Source: an uncultured Solobacterium sp.
GTDB lineage: Bacteria; Bacillota_I; Bacilli_A; Erysipelotrichales; Erysipelotrichaceae
DNA: 48,856 nt
Assembly: GCA_927911475.1 (NCBI GenBank)
Contig: CAKMPP010000035.1
Location: forward strand, 1 to 48,856
Direction of reading: 5' to 3'
The notes under the pieces are model-generated. The model did not search any database and was not told the DNA's origin. It was given only the letters and a program-made list of their open reading frames with translations. The translations under genes were made by a program, and so were the position numbers. Position 1 is the first letter of the stretch; each line of letters begins with the position of its first letter. Positions 10,589 through 19,877 of the stretch are shown here, in pieces.

Positions 10589-11799
10589 TAAAAAATCCCC
10601 CAAAGAGTACAGCATAGTAGCGGTACAATCAATCCACCAAGAAAACGCAAAAAACCAAGACGTCGTATTCGTCCTGAAATTTTGATTGGACTTATGATTG
10701 TTCTTTGTATTCTGGTAACAGCACTCATACTGCCAAATATGATTACCAATTCAAAGTTAAAGGGTCTTGGCTATACCAATACGCAAATCAAAGAAATCAA
10801 AAATGAAAGACTCACAAAGGAAATCTTGGACAATCGATACTACTCTGTGGCACTTGCGAATGCACTTGATAAAAAGACACTGAATGTGGATTACTTAGAA
10901 CTTTATACATCTGTAAAAGATAACCGTGCACTAACTGCAGAAGACTTCTTACTTGTAAGTCGCCTTAAGGATAAGGGATATGAACAAGCACAGATTCTCA
11001 ATCTCTTTAAGAATTTAGAGTATTGGGAAATTACACCACTACTTGTATTCGATTATCAATGGGATGAAAAGTATATATCGATGATTGTGTTCTACATCGT
11101 GATACAAACTCCAAAGATTCTTTCACATTATCAAACAAGTTCATTGAATCAAATACAGAAAATATCGTATCCGATCCTTCTTCCATCACAGTATATGTGA
11201 ATCAGAAGAATAATCTACCAGCAGAATACGCACCAGAAGATCTACAGACAATCGATCTTCAATACGCATCACAAGGTGTACAGTTACGTGCAGAAGCAGC
11301 TAAGAACTTTGAAGCACTTTCTGCCGCAAGTATCCAAAACAAGGTTCCATTCTTTGCGTCAACAGGATATGTATCCTATCAAACATTAAAGGATATCTAC
11401 AGTTCCTATAACGCAGATGTAGCCAACTTATATGCGGATATCCCTGGACAATCCGAACAGCAGACAGGTTACGCTGCAGATGTAAGTCCTACATATGAAG
11501 GTGGTGCCTTCTCACAGACAAACACCTATCAATGGCTCAAAGAAAACGCAACAGAATATGGATTTATCTTACGTTATCCTGTTTCAAAAGCAGCGATTAC
11601 CGGCAATAAGTCTGAAACAAACCAGTTACGTTACTTAGGCAAATCACTAGCTAAGGCTATCGTTGATTCCAATCTAACTTATGATGAGTATCATGCATTA
11701 TATCTAGCAAGTTGGTCAGATGAGAAAAATATGCCAAAGGAAAATGTATTAAGTGCTACGAATTACCAAAAATATCTAAATGAAAAGTCCGATGAATGA
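10575..11799 (+). CDS. VanY/LdcB-fold (M15B) membrane-anchored protein lacking the zinc ligands; two frameshifts as read
   Basis: Correcting a missing base near 10590-10601 and a dinucleotide slip (TATATATC) at 11072-11078 gives about 407 aa. It has a very basic cytoplasmic N-terminus (NPPRKRKKPRRRIRP), one membrane segment (EILIGLMIVLCILVTALIL), a helical spacer and a C-terminal D,D-carboxypeptidase fold (NLPAEYAPEDL, YGFILRYP, LRYLGK). Active members need SxHxxGxAxD and ExWH. Here these read SEQQTGYAAD and ETNQ, so both zinc histidines are Gln. The substrate Arg of GYRS is Val. The domain should therefore not bind zinc or cut peptidoglycan; a binding or scaffold role is inferred. Gln replacements read the same in clean sequence away from the indels. 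Confidence 0.8.
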
Positions 11800-11812
11800 T
11801 CGGACTTTTTCT
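11785..11812. terminator. Bidirectional terminator between VanY-like gene and patatin
   Basis: A nine-pair stem AAGTCCGAT/ATCGGACTT has T-tracts on both sides and overlaps the stop codon of the plus-strand gene. It can serve both converging units. Confidence 0.8.
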
Positions 11813-11814
11813 TT

Positions 11815-12669
11815 CTATTTACCTAAAAACTTCAAGATTTCTTCACGTCTAGCTTCCATATCATTGTAGCCAAGTTCATATAAGGCCTTTGTCTTTTCAA
11901 CATCACCCTTATAACGAGATACCTTGATATTCTGTGATGGTAGAATATGTACTGCTTTACCCTGTTCTACTTGTTGGTTGATAATCTCAACTTGATGATA
12001 GTAGTTTAAATGACGGACATGATAGTCTTTAGCCATCTGTGGGCACTTATGATAGAAAATGCGCATTAAGAATTCCACGAACTTACTTGCTGGCTTACGA
12101 ACATAGTCCTTTGGTTTTGTTGTGATGACAAGTGTCTTTGTACATCCTTGTTCTAAAGCACGCTCAATAGGAATCATCTTTGTAATACCACCATCAAGTA
12201 ACTTCTTACCGCGATAGTTTACAATCGCCGAAGCGATTGGAAGTGCACAACTACCCAACAATACTTGCATACTATCATCCATTTCATCAATGCCATAGTA
12301 TACTGTCTTGCCTTCATCTAACACATAACAACCCACTTCAATATTTGCCTTTTGATCTAATAACGGCTGAATTGTCATATGTGCTTCCTTCTTTAATACA
12401 TCATTGAATAGATGATTATATGCCACAAAATGACCTTCTTTTAACAACGCCTTAAAACCAACGATATCTGGTGCGATAGAATATTTTGTTGCCAAATCGT
12501 AAGCAATCTTTGTTTCTTTTTGCCAATAGAGCGCTAGATATACCGAACCACTCGAAATACCAACACCATAATCAAATGTAATATTGTTATCGTTTAACCA
12601 CTTTACGGCACCAGCAGTATACGCTCCACGGATACCGCCGCCTTCCAATACTAAACCAATCTTTTCCAT
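11815..12669 (-). CDS. Patatin-like phospholipase family protein
   Basis: This 284-aa serine lipid hydrolase of the RssA/YlbK type has three signatures. These are the oxyanion loop LEGGGIRGAYTAG at the N-terminus, the nucleophile elbow GISSGS (Gly-x-Ser-x-Gly), and the dyad Asp in LLDGGI. It probably hydrolyses acyl esters of phospholipids at the inner face of the membrane; substrates are unknown. It starts 12 nt after the cardiolipin synthase stop, with AAGAGG upstream, so both are likely one transcript concerned with membrane lipids. Confidence 0.9.
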   Translation of the reverse strand: MEKIGLVLEGGGIRGAYTAGAVKWLNDNNITFDYGVGISSGSVYLALYWQKETKIAYDLATKYSIAPDIVGFKALLKEGHFVAYNHLFNDVLKKEAHMTIQPLLDQKANIEVGCYVLDEGKTVYYGIDEMDDSMQVLLGSCALPIASAIVNYRGKKLLDGGITKMIPIERALEQGCTKTLVITTKPKDYVRKPASKFVEFLMRIFYHKCPQMAKDYHVRHLNYYHQVEIINQQVEQGKAVHILPSQNIKVSRYKGDVEKTKALYELGYNDMEARREEILKFLGK

Positions 12670-12681
12670 ATAACCTCTTCT

Positions 12682-14207
12682 TTATACTAGTGGGATAAAA
12701 ACATTTAGAACCGCTCTGAATACTTTTACAATCCATACAGTATCACGTACATCTTCGTATTTAACTTCTTGTGATACTGCAAGCGCCTCTAAGAAATTCT
12801 CTTTCATCTTGTATACAGCATCTGTATCATACATCACAACGCCATTTTCAAAGTGTAGAAAGTAGCTACGATAGTCTGTATTCGCTGTACCCACAATTCC
12901 TAGCTTGTCATCAGCCACCATATTCTTCGCGTGGTTGAAGCCCGGTGTGTACTCATAGATTTTAACACCGTTTGAGATTAAATCGAAATAATGTCCACGG
13001 GTAATCTGGAATACAAGTTTTTTTATCAGGAATATATGGTGTTAAAATTCGTACATCTACACCATTCTTCGCAGCCATTTTTAGCGAAGTCTTCATTGAC
13101 TCCGTTAGGATTAAGTAAGGTGCGTCGATATAGATATATTCCTTTGCATGTTGAATCATATTTAAATGCACATTTAACGCAAATGGTTCTTCATCTGTAG
13201 GTGTATCAGAATATGGTTGATAGAAACCCTTTGTATTTGCAGGATATTCATACTGCAAGTGATACTGTTCGTAGTCAATACTATCATTTGTACCACGCAC
13301 ATAGGTATACATCCCTAAGAACATACATGTAAAGGACCATACTGCATCCCCTTCAATCATGATGGCACTATCTTTCCAATAACCAAAACGACGATGGCGA
13401 TTGATGTATTCATCCGAGATATTCACGCCACCTGTAAAGGCAACACGGTTATCTACCACCGTAATCTTACGGTGGTCACGATTATTCATTAAGGCTGCTA
13501 GGGATGGACGAATCTTATTGAAACGATACGTTTCAATACCACGTTTGTGTAGTTGCTTATCAAAGTGAATTGGAATATCCAAGGCTCCAAAGTCATCATA
13601 GATCATGATAACTTTGACACCCTGTTGAAACCTTTTCCTCAAGTAACGCAACTAAATCATCTAGCATCCAACCTTGATTAATAATAAAGTACTCTAGGAA
13701 GATAAAGTGCTTTGCACTAGAAAGAACTTCCTTAAAAACCGGATACCATTCTTCACCACTCTTGAAATACGTGCTTGTTGTATTCTCATAAACTGGAAAT
13801 CCACCACCACGAATACCATAACGGAAGATTTGTTTTGCGTCCTCATTGTGGATATCATCCAGTATGGATTCATCTGCTGTGATTAAATCAGAAAGCGAAC
13901 GTGTTGCACGTACGGTTCCATGATGTAATTTCTTAGGTACCTTACGGTTTCCTGTAATCAGATAAAGTGGAACACCAATCACCGGTGCAGCTAGAACCAA
14001 TAATAACCAACCGATTTTATAAGAAGGATCATTTCTTCGATTGATAATATAGATTGCGATAATTAACGCCAAAATATCGAGTACCGGCATCGCAGTCCCA
14101 TAAGTTGCAGACCCATAAAACAGGATTACAAAAAATCCCAACTGTAATAGGATAAGTGGGATGACTACCATTAATCGCCCTGTCAGTACTCGCCATAATT
14201 TCTTCAT
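12682..14207 (-). CDS. cls: Cardiolipin synthase (PLD superfamily; two frameshifts as read)
   Basis: It joins two phosphatidylglycerols into cardiolipin at the membrane. The restored protein is 507 aa. It has two N-terminal membrane helices (PLILLQLGFFVILFYG and the following segment), a PLD nuclease-like region, first HKD motif DHRKITVVDN and second HKD motif in FNHAKNMVADD. One extra base each in the runs at 13628-13630 and 13018-13024 breaks the frame. The start MKKLWRVLTGR matches family N-termini. It has a -10 box only six bases before it and no properly spaced ribosome site, so a leaderless mRNA is possible. Confidence 0.92.
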
Positions 14208-14213
14208 AAAAGT

Positions 14214-14222
14214 ATTATACCA
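14214..14222 (-). promoter_or_regulatory. Extended -10 immediately upstream of cls
   Basis: The minus-strand sequence is TGGTATAAT, then six bases, then the cls ATG. Transcription would begin at or next to the start codon. AAGGAG lies upstream of the -10 and would not be in the mRNA. Confidence 0.55.
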
Positions 14223-14244
14223 AACTCCTTTTTAATTCTCTAAA

Positions 14245-14690
14245 TTAGAGTGTTAATAAATAAATGTTCTTCACTTTCTCTCCCCGCCGATAGAGCCAAT
14301 GGCCCTTTGGTACATTCACTGTCTGTAGTAATTCTGCATGCAAGGATTGTATTGTCTTATCACTTGCGATATTGTCTGGGGAACATGTAATAATCACATT
14401 GCGAAAACGATATTCTTCTTTTGCGATTTGAAGTAAAAGCTGGCATGCATAATAAGCATAATGGTGTCCACGAAATCCATCATAGATTCGATAACCTATA
14501 TTTCCTGCATAGTATAATTCATCATCCATGCCAAGGCGTAAATCGCATTCACCAATGCACTCATAATCTCCATGACGATAAATGCTATAAACAATCGACT
14601 TTGGTGAACGATTAAAAAAATGAAACTGGAATCACTTTCCCGAATCCTCAAATCGACACTATCCGATTCATATAGCTGTTTCTTTATCAT
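14245..14690 (-). CDS. GNAT-family N-acetyltransferase (one frameshift as read)
   Basis: Adding one base to the run at 14614-14620 gives a 148-aa GNAT-like protein. It has the acetyl-CoA binding segment NIGYRIYDGFRGHHYAYYA, with an R-x4-GHHYA loop, followed by an ITCSPDNIASDKTIQ strand-helix typical of the family. The acceptor substrate is unknown. It starts 11 nt after the GT2 gene stop and so is likely the second gene of that operon. Confidence 0.75.
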
Positions 14691-14700
14691 TGCAAGTTTC

Positions 14701-15633
14701 CTATAGTTTTTCTTTTACGATATATACTGGACGATTCTTCACTTCCATATATGTCTTCGCTAGATATTGGCCAATCACCCCAATGGATAATAGTTGTAGT
14801 CCAGATGCCAGTAAGATAATACATACCAGTGATGGCCAACCAGCAGTAGGGTCACCAAACATTAACTTACGAATCACAACAAATAGAATCATCAAAAATG
14901 AAAGGATACAAAACAGCACTCCCACAAAAGAAGACATGGATAATAGCGCTGTAGAGTATGCAGTTAGACCATCGAATGCATATTTCCATAACTGCCAAAA
15001 TGACCACTTAGATTGACCATATTTACGCTGTACATTTTCATATGCAACCCACTTCGTGTTAAAACCAACCCAACTAAAGATCCCTTTTGAGAAACGATTC
15101 TTTTCTGTAACGGAAAGAACAGCTTCCACAACGCGCGTATTCATAACACGATAGTCTCTTGCGCCATCCATTACTTTTGTCTGTGAGAAACAATTTAAGA
15201 TTTTATAGAATAATTTTGCAAACCAAGAACGAATGCGTGGTTCTCCCTGGCGTGCAGTACGTCTAGCAACAACTTGATCTGCGCCCGCAAAAATTTCATC
15301 AATCATCTGTGGGAGTAATGATGGTGGATCTTGTAAGTCAACATCCATAATCGCAACTAAGTTTCCTGAGGCATGTTGTAGGCCTGCATAGATTGCGGCT
15401 TCCTTGCCAAAGTTACGAGAAAATGAGAGGAGTTTTACACGCTTATCCTTTTGGTGTAAGTTCTTGATTTCTGTAACAGTTCCATCTGTTGAACCATCAT
15501 CCACGAAAATCAATTGATACATGATTGCATGTTTTAAAAAGTAAGCATCATTCTCACAAAACTCTTCATAGAAATATTTGATGTTTTCTTCTTCGTTATA
15601 ACAAGGAACAATAACTGTTAATAATTTCGGCAT
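14701..15633 (-). CDS. GT2 glycosyltransferase, undecaprenyl-phosphate glycosyltransferase type (GtrB/DPM1-like)
   Basis: This 310-aa protein carries an N-terminal GT-A domain (LLTVIVPCYNEEENI, FVDDGSTDGT, DVDLQDPP) and two C-terminal membrane helices (VGVLFCILSFLMILFVV and a helix ending QLLSIGVIGQYL). This is the classic layout of enzymes that move a sugar from a nucleotide to polyprenyl phosphate on the inner face of the membrane. The product would be used for decoration of wall polymers. Which sugar is used cannot be told. It is the first gene of a two-gene unit with the GNAT gene. Confidence 0.9.
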   Translation of the reverse strand: MPKLLTVIVPCYNEEENIKYFYEEFCENDAYFLKHAIMYQLIFVDDGSTDGTVTEIKNLHQKDKRVKLLSFSRNFGKEAAIYAGLQHASGNLVAIMDVDLQDPPSLLPQMIDEIFAGADQVVARRTARQGEPRIRSWFAKLFYKILNCFSQTKVMDGARDYRVMNTRVVEAVLSVTEKNRFSKGIFSWVGFNTKWVAYENVQRKYGQSKWSFWQLWKYAFDGLTAYSTALLSMSSFVGVLFCILSFLMILFVVIRKLMFGDPTAGWPSLVCIILLASGLQLLSIGVIGQYLAKTYMEVKNRPVYIVKEKL

Positions 15634-15701
15634 AATACTTCCCTCATCTTTGCACTTAAAATAGCATAATCATCGCTACACTTCAATGTAGGATGTCACT
15701 T

Positions 15702-15736
15702 CAAAAGGAAAAAGGTTTAACCAATGGTCAAACCTT
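15702..15736 (-). terminator. Terminator of the thioredoxin-like lipoprotein gene
   Basis: The stem is AAGGTTT with ACC inside paired to GGT and AAACCTT, followed on the minus strand by TTTTTCC. It lies just past the restored stop at 15744. Confidence 0.7.
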
Positions 15737-15743
15737 CATTTCA

Positions 15744-16343
15744 TTAGTCAGCGACTGATTTTGCAATATTGCGATAGATATCCTGTAATTCTTGCTTTTG
15801 TGCATCGGATAACTGCTTGTTTGGATCATCCTTGATAATTCGAAACTATCTAAGAGTGATACATGATACTCAGCTAGCTTACCGTTTTTAACACCAATTA
15901 CCGCAGGTACATAGAAGCCTTTTTCACCAGAAGAATTCACCTTTAATACAGGATCAATATATTCTAGCAACTTTTTATAGTCTTCTTTTTCAACCTTTGC
16001 GGATGCATCAACGTAATAAATGGTCAGGTTTAATTCCTTTGCGACTTCATTTAACTCAGGAACCGCACGATTACACCAAGCACATTCTGTGTATCCATAA
16101 TAGAGAATACCAGTTCCACCCTCTTCAAACATACGTAGAGATTCCTTGAGTGAAATTAACTGGAAGTCAGCAACATCATTACGAATCCACTTGTAACCCT
16201 TCATATCTACTTTTGTAGATGTCAAGGAGACTTTATTTGTAATCGTTAGTGTGTCGGAAGATGTATTCTTCTTACTATCAGTTTTTATTGAAACAGCCTG
16301 CTAGTAATACGACTGCTAATAAGCATGTTAAGATTTTTTTCAT
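15744..16343 (-). CDS. Thioredoxin-like lipoprotein (two frameshifts as read)
   Basis: The true start, ATG at 16343, gives a lipoprotein signal with lipobox LLAGC (MKKILTCLLAVVLLAGC). An extra base in the run 16282-16286 then breaks the frame. A missing base near 15838-15840 breaks the C-terminus. Restored length is 199 aa. The thioredoxin fold has the redox pair CAWC in YYGYTECAWCNRAVPEL and a cis-Pro-like YVPAVIGVKNG. It probably acts as a thiol-disulfide protein on the outer face of the membrane. Partners are unknown. An extended -10 (TGCTATACT) and AGAGG precede it. Confidence 0.82.
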
Positions 16344-16390
16344 TTGATACCTCTTTTCTTTGCGTTTTAGTATAGCACAATTTAGAAAAC

Positions 16391-17311
16391 TCAATCTATT
16401 TTTCTTACTTCAACAGAATGGGAAAAAGATTCAATCTTTTCACGCGTAGCCATACCCTTAGAGTATGCAGTCGCAGAACCGCAAGATGCCCCAAAGCGGA
16501 AGCTATCAACGATGTTTCTGGAACGGTTATATTCCATCAAGAATCCCGCAACGAGAGAATCTCCAGTTCCTACTGTATTTACAATCGTTGTTGGATCTAA
16601 TACATCACAATGGAAAGTGCCTTCCTTACAAGCAAGTATCGCATTTCCATCCAGATCTAAAACCATGACATTTTCTACACCTTGTGCATGTAGGTCTTTC
16701 GCTGCACGGCTCATATCATTGATTGTTTCAACAGGATAGGATACAAGGTCTTTTACTTCTTCCTTTGTTGTCTTCAATAAGAAAATGCCTGTTGATAACA
16801 TACTCTTTACAAGTTGAGCATCTGTATCCAATACAACCTTGATGCCATCTGCCTGTAACTTCTTTAAGATGGATACCATATGTTCAACGGTATACGATGG
16901 TGTATTTCCAGCCAATACTAGTACATCGTTTTCATACAGAGTATTTAGTTTTCCTGCTAGATTATCTAAATCTTTATCTTGAATATATGGACCACATGCA
17001 TTCATGTTTGTATCGGTTGTAGAATTACACTTTACATTGATACGTGTATTTCCATCGATATAGGAGAAGTTAGGACGAATATCTTGATATTTTGTTAATA
17101 GACGAATATAGAAATCTTTTGTAAAGCCACCAAGGAAACCAAACGCACGTGATGGTACACCTAAGTTGCTTAAAACAATAGAAATATTGATACCCTTACC
17201 ACCCGCTTCATAGTATTCCAAATCAGAACGATTTGTTTTACCTGCTTCAAGTGGCTCTGAAAACTCCATGTAATAATCTAACGAAGGATTAATCGTACAT
17301 GTACAAATCAT
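16391..17311 (-). CDS. fruK: 1-phosphofructokinase (PfkB family)
   Basis: This 306-aa ribokinase-fold sugar kinase begins MICTCTINPSLDYY. It has the glycine-rich GGKGINIS substrate loop and the ATP/anion-hole motif NTVGTGDSLVAGF with the catalytic Asp. These features match FruK/LacC, which phosphorylate fructose-1-phosphate or tagatose-6-phosphate. FruK is favoured by overall similarity, but tagatose kinase is possible given the galactose genes in this window. Its ATG follows the pepT stop by one base (TAATATG), implying coupling, although the functions are unrelated. Confidence 0.82.
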   Translation of the reverse strand: MICTCTINPSLDYYMEFSEPLEAGKTNRSDLEYYEAGGKGINISIVLSNLGVPSRAFGFLGGFTKDFYIRLLTKYQDIRPNFSYIDGNTRINVKCNSTTDTNMNACGPYIQDKDLDNLAGKLNTLYENDVLVLAGNTPSYTVEHMVSILKKLQADGIKVVLDTDAQLVKSMLSTGIFLLKTTKEEVKDLVSYPVETINDMSRAAKDLHAQGVENVMVLDLDGNAILACKEGTFHCDVLDPTTIVNTVGTGDSLVAGFLMEYNRSRNIVDSFRFGASCGSATAYSKGMATREKIESFSHSVEVRKID

Positions 17312-17312
17312 A

Positions 17313-18534
17313 TTACACCTCTGCTACGTTCTGAATAATCTTCAAGATTACTTGTACAGATAATTCTAACTCATCAATCACGCAATATTCGAAGCGACCA
17401 TGGAAGTTTCCACCACCACAGCCGATATTAGGACATGGAAGTCCCATAAAGGAAAGTTGTGCACCATCTGTTCCACCGCGTATTGGTTCTTGAAGAATAT
17501 GAATGCCTAACTCTTCCATGGACTTTTTCGCAATCACAACAGCAGTTGGATCTTTATCTAATACTTCCTTCATATTACGATAGCTATCCTTGATTTCAAT
17601 TGAGACAGCACCTTCTCCATACTTTGTATTGATAAATTCAGCTGCCTTTAACATTAACTCTTTTCTTCGCTGTTAACTTTTGATAATCATGATCACGAAT
17701 AATGTATTCTAATTCTGCATTTTCTACATCACCCTTCATATCATGAAGGTGGATAAAGCCTTCCCATAACTCTGTATGTTCAGGTACTGCATGTGCAGGC
17801 ATCATTGCTTGGTATTCACATGCAAGCTTTGCGGCATTAATCATACGATTCTTTGCGGAACCTGGGTGAATGGAACGTCCCTTGAAATGCAATACTGCAG
17901 ATGCCGCATTAAATGTTTCATCTGATAATTCACGTACTGTTCCACCATCCATCGTATAGGCAAACTTGGCACCAAACTTCTTTACATCAAAGAAGCGTGG
18001 ACCATTTCCAATTTCTTCATCTGGTGTAAATCCAATCGCAATCTCACCATGCTTTACTTCTGGGTGTTCATGCAAGTATACAAGAGCTTCCATAATGGAT
18101 GTAATACCAGCCTTATCATCTGCACCAAGCAATGTAGTACCATCTGTTACCATTAAACGCTTACCCTTGAATTCCTTCATCCATGGGAAACGTTCCATCG
18201 ATAATGTTACCTCTGGATTTAAGGCAATATCCTTACCATCAAAGTTTTCAATGATACATGGATTCACATTGGTACCACTAAAATCAGGGGCTGTATCCAT
18301 ATGTGCAATAAAGCCTACTGTATCAACCACTTTATCTATATTTGATGGTAACTTTGCGTATACATAACAATGTTCATCAACGGATACATCTTGTAATCCT
18401 AATTCTTTTAATTCCTCAACGAGAAGATTTGCTAAATCAAATTGTTTCTTTGAGGAAGGTGTTTCTTGTTCATTTGCAGGATCTGATTGTGTATCAATCT
18501 TGCAATAACGTATTAATCTTTCTGCTGCGCTCAT
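17313..18534 (-). CDS. pepT: Peptidase T (aminotripeptidase; one frameshift as read)
   Basis: It cleaves the N-terminal residue from tripeptides in the cytoplasm, M20 family with two zinc ions. Metal-site segments are GFIAHMDTAPD, LLGADDKAG and FTPDEEIGNGP. The C-terminal part has IRGGTDGAQLSFMGLPCPN. One extra base at 17661-17664 splits it, and removal gives 406 aa, the usual PepT length. The ATG at 18534 (MSAAERLIRYC) is chosen over an upstream in-frame codon because AAAGGAG stands seven bases before it. Confidence 0.93.
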
Positions 18535-18550
18535 ATTCTTTACTCCTTTT

Positions 18551-19111
18551 TTATTGTTGTAAGAATGAGTGTTCATATTGAATCCCATTCTTTACGTTTT
18601 CTAATGTCTGTTTATCACAGAGTGTCTCAATGATTTTTAATGCAAAATCAATCGTTGCACCCATACCACGACCTGTAATCAAATTGCCATCTTTCACAGC
18701 CAATACCTGTTGGTATTCACCGTTAAAGCTTGGTTCATCAAAAGTTGGATAACAAGTATACTTTCTATCTTTTAATAAACCGCGATGGCCTAAAATTGAT
18801 GGTGCTGCACAGATTGCACAGGATAACTTTCCAGCTTTAAAGTGTGCTTCATATAAATCAACGAGTTTCTGATTGTTTTCAAGATTTTGTGTACCTAATT
18901 TTCCACCCGGCAAAATCATAACATCATATTCATTTTGAAACTCGCTAAACAGTTTATCAGCCTGAATCTTCACTTGATGGGAAGTCGTGACTGTCAGTGT
19001 CTCATTCATTGAAATCATATCAATGATTAAACCGGCACGACGTAATAAATCAACAGTGATTAGACCCTCACAGGTTTCAAATCCATCTGCCATAAAAATT
19101 GCACATTTCAT
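18551..19111 (-). CDS. DJ-1/PfpI (ThiJ) family protein
   Basis: This 186-aa flavodoxin-like protein has the nucleophile elbow AICAAPSIL (catalytic Cys), the early Glu in DGFETCEG and the helix after LPGGKLGTQNL. It is closest to YajL/DJ-1 proteins involved in protection against reactive carbonyls and oxidation; actual activity is uncertain. The start at 19111 follows AGGAGG by six bases. An upstream in-frame ATG would lack a site. A TATAAT lies about 50 bases upstream. Confidence 0.88.
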   Translation of the reverse strand: MKCAIFMADGFETCEGLITVDLLRRAGLIIDMISMNETLTVTTSHQVKIQADKLFSEFQNEYDVMILPGGKLGTQNLENNQKLVDLYEAHFKAGKLSCAICAAPSILGHRGLLKDRKYTCYPTFDEPSFNGEYQQVLAVKDGNLITGRGMGATIDFALKIIETLCDKQTLENVKNGIQYEHSFLQQ

Positions 19112-19223
19112 TACGATACCTCCTATCAAACGGTAGTTATCTTTTCTACTTATGATAAATATTATACACCCTAGCGGCCTTCACTCATCATTATACTTTA
19201 TTAAATATATGCAGAAACATTAT

Positions 19224-19244
19224 AAAAACCACATTTATGTGGCC
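19224..19244 (-). terminator. Terminator of the uracil-DNA glycosylase gene
   Basis: A CCACAT/ATGTGG stem on the minus strand is followed by TTTTTAT, two bases past the stop codon. Confidence 0.7.
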
Positions 19245-19245
19245 T

Positions 19246-19821
19246 TTATTTTAGAATTTGGTTTACATGTTTTTGTAATTCAACCACTACCTTCTCTTCA
19301 AACCAAGGATTTTTACCAAGCCATCGAAAGTTGAGTGGACTTGGATGAACAATTGGAAAATACTTTGGTAGATATTCTTGATAGTTTTCTACTGTTTCCG
19401 TTAGGTTCTTCTTTTTATTATTTTCTAGATAATAATCGATAGAATACTTTCCAACCAACAACGTCAATTCAATATTTGGCATTAACTTTAAAAACTTCTC
19501 ATGATATTCTTGCGCAATAAACTTGCGTGGTGGTAAATCACCTGTTTTTGCCTTACCGGGATAGTAGAAATCCATTGGTAAAATTGCGATATCCTTGCTA
19601 TAGAATTCTTTTTCATCAATTCCCATCCACTTACGTAAGCGAATACCAGATTGATCATCGAAAGGAATTCCTGATCTTTCTACATGTGACCCTGGAGCTT
19701 GTCCGATAATTAAGATTTTTGCGCTAGCATCTACCTGTAAGATAGGACTGTATCCGTTCTTTGTATATTCTTTATTCCGTGGATCTTTTTTCAACTCTTC
19801 TAATAATTCTTCTATTTTCAT
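19246..19821 (-). CDS. Uracil-DNA glycosylase family protein
   Basis: This 191-aa member of the UDG superfamily (COG1573-like group) removes uracil from DNA. Motif 1 is LIIGQAPGSHVERSGIPFDD and motif 2 is VHPSPLNFRW, with a conserved central YPGKAKTGDLPPRKFIA. It lacks the four Cys of the Fe-S family 4 enzymes. The start at 19821 (MKIEELLEEL) is preferred because AGAGG stands eight bases upstream and the longer in-frame start would run into the TypA terminator. Confidence 0.87.
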   Translation of the reverse strand: MKIEELLEELKKDPRNKEYTKNGYSPILQVDASAKILIIGQAPGSHVERSGIPFDDQSGIRLRKWMGIDEKEFYSKDIAILPMDFYYPGKAKTGDLPPRKFIAQEYHEKFLKLMPNIELTLLVGKYSIDYYLENNKKKNLTETVENYQEYLPKYFPIVHPSPLNFRWLGKNPWFEEKVVVELQKHVNQILK

Positions 19822-19839
19822 CTTCATGACCTCTGAAAG

Positions 19840-19870
19840 AAAAAATCCCACTATCTTTCGATAACAGGAT
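19840..19870 (-). terminator. Terminator of typA with GAAA tetraloop
   Basis: On the minus strand an eleven-pair stem (three G-U pairs) is capped by a GAAA tetraloop and followed by TTTTTTC. It lies eight bases past the typA stop. Confidence 0.75.
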
Positions 19871-19877
19871 ATATCAA

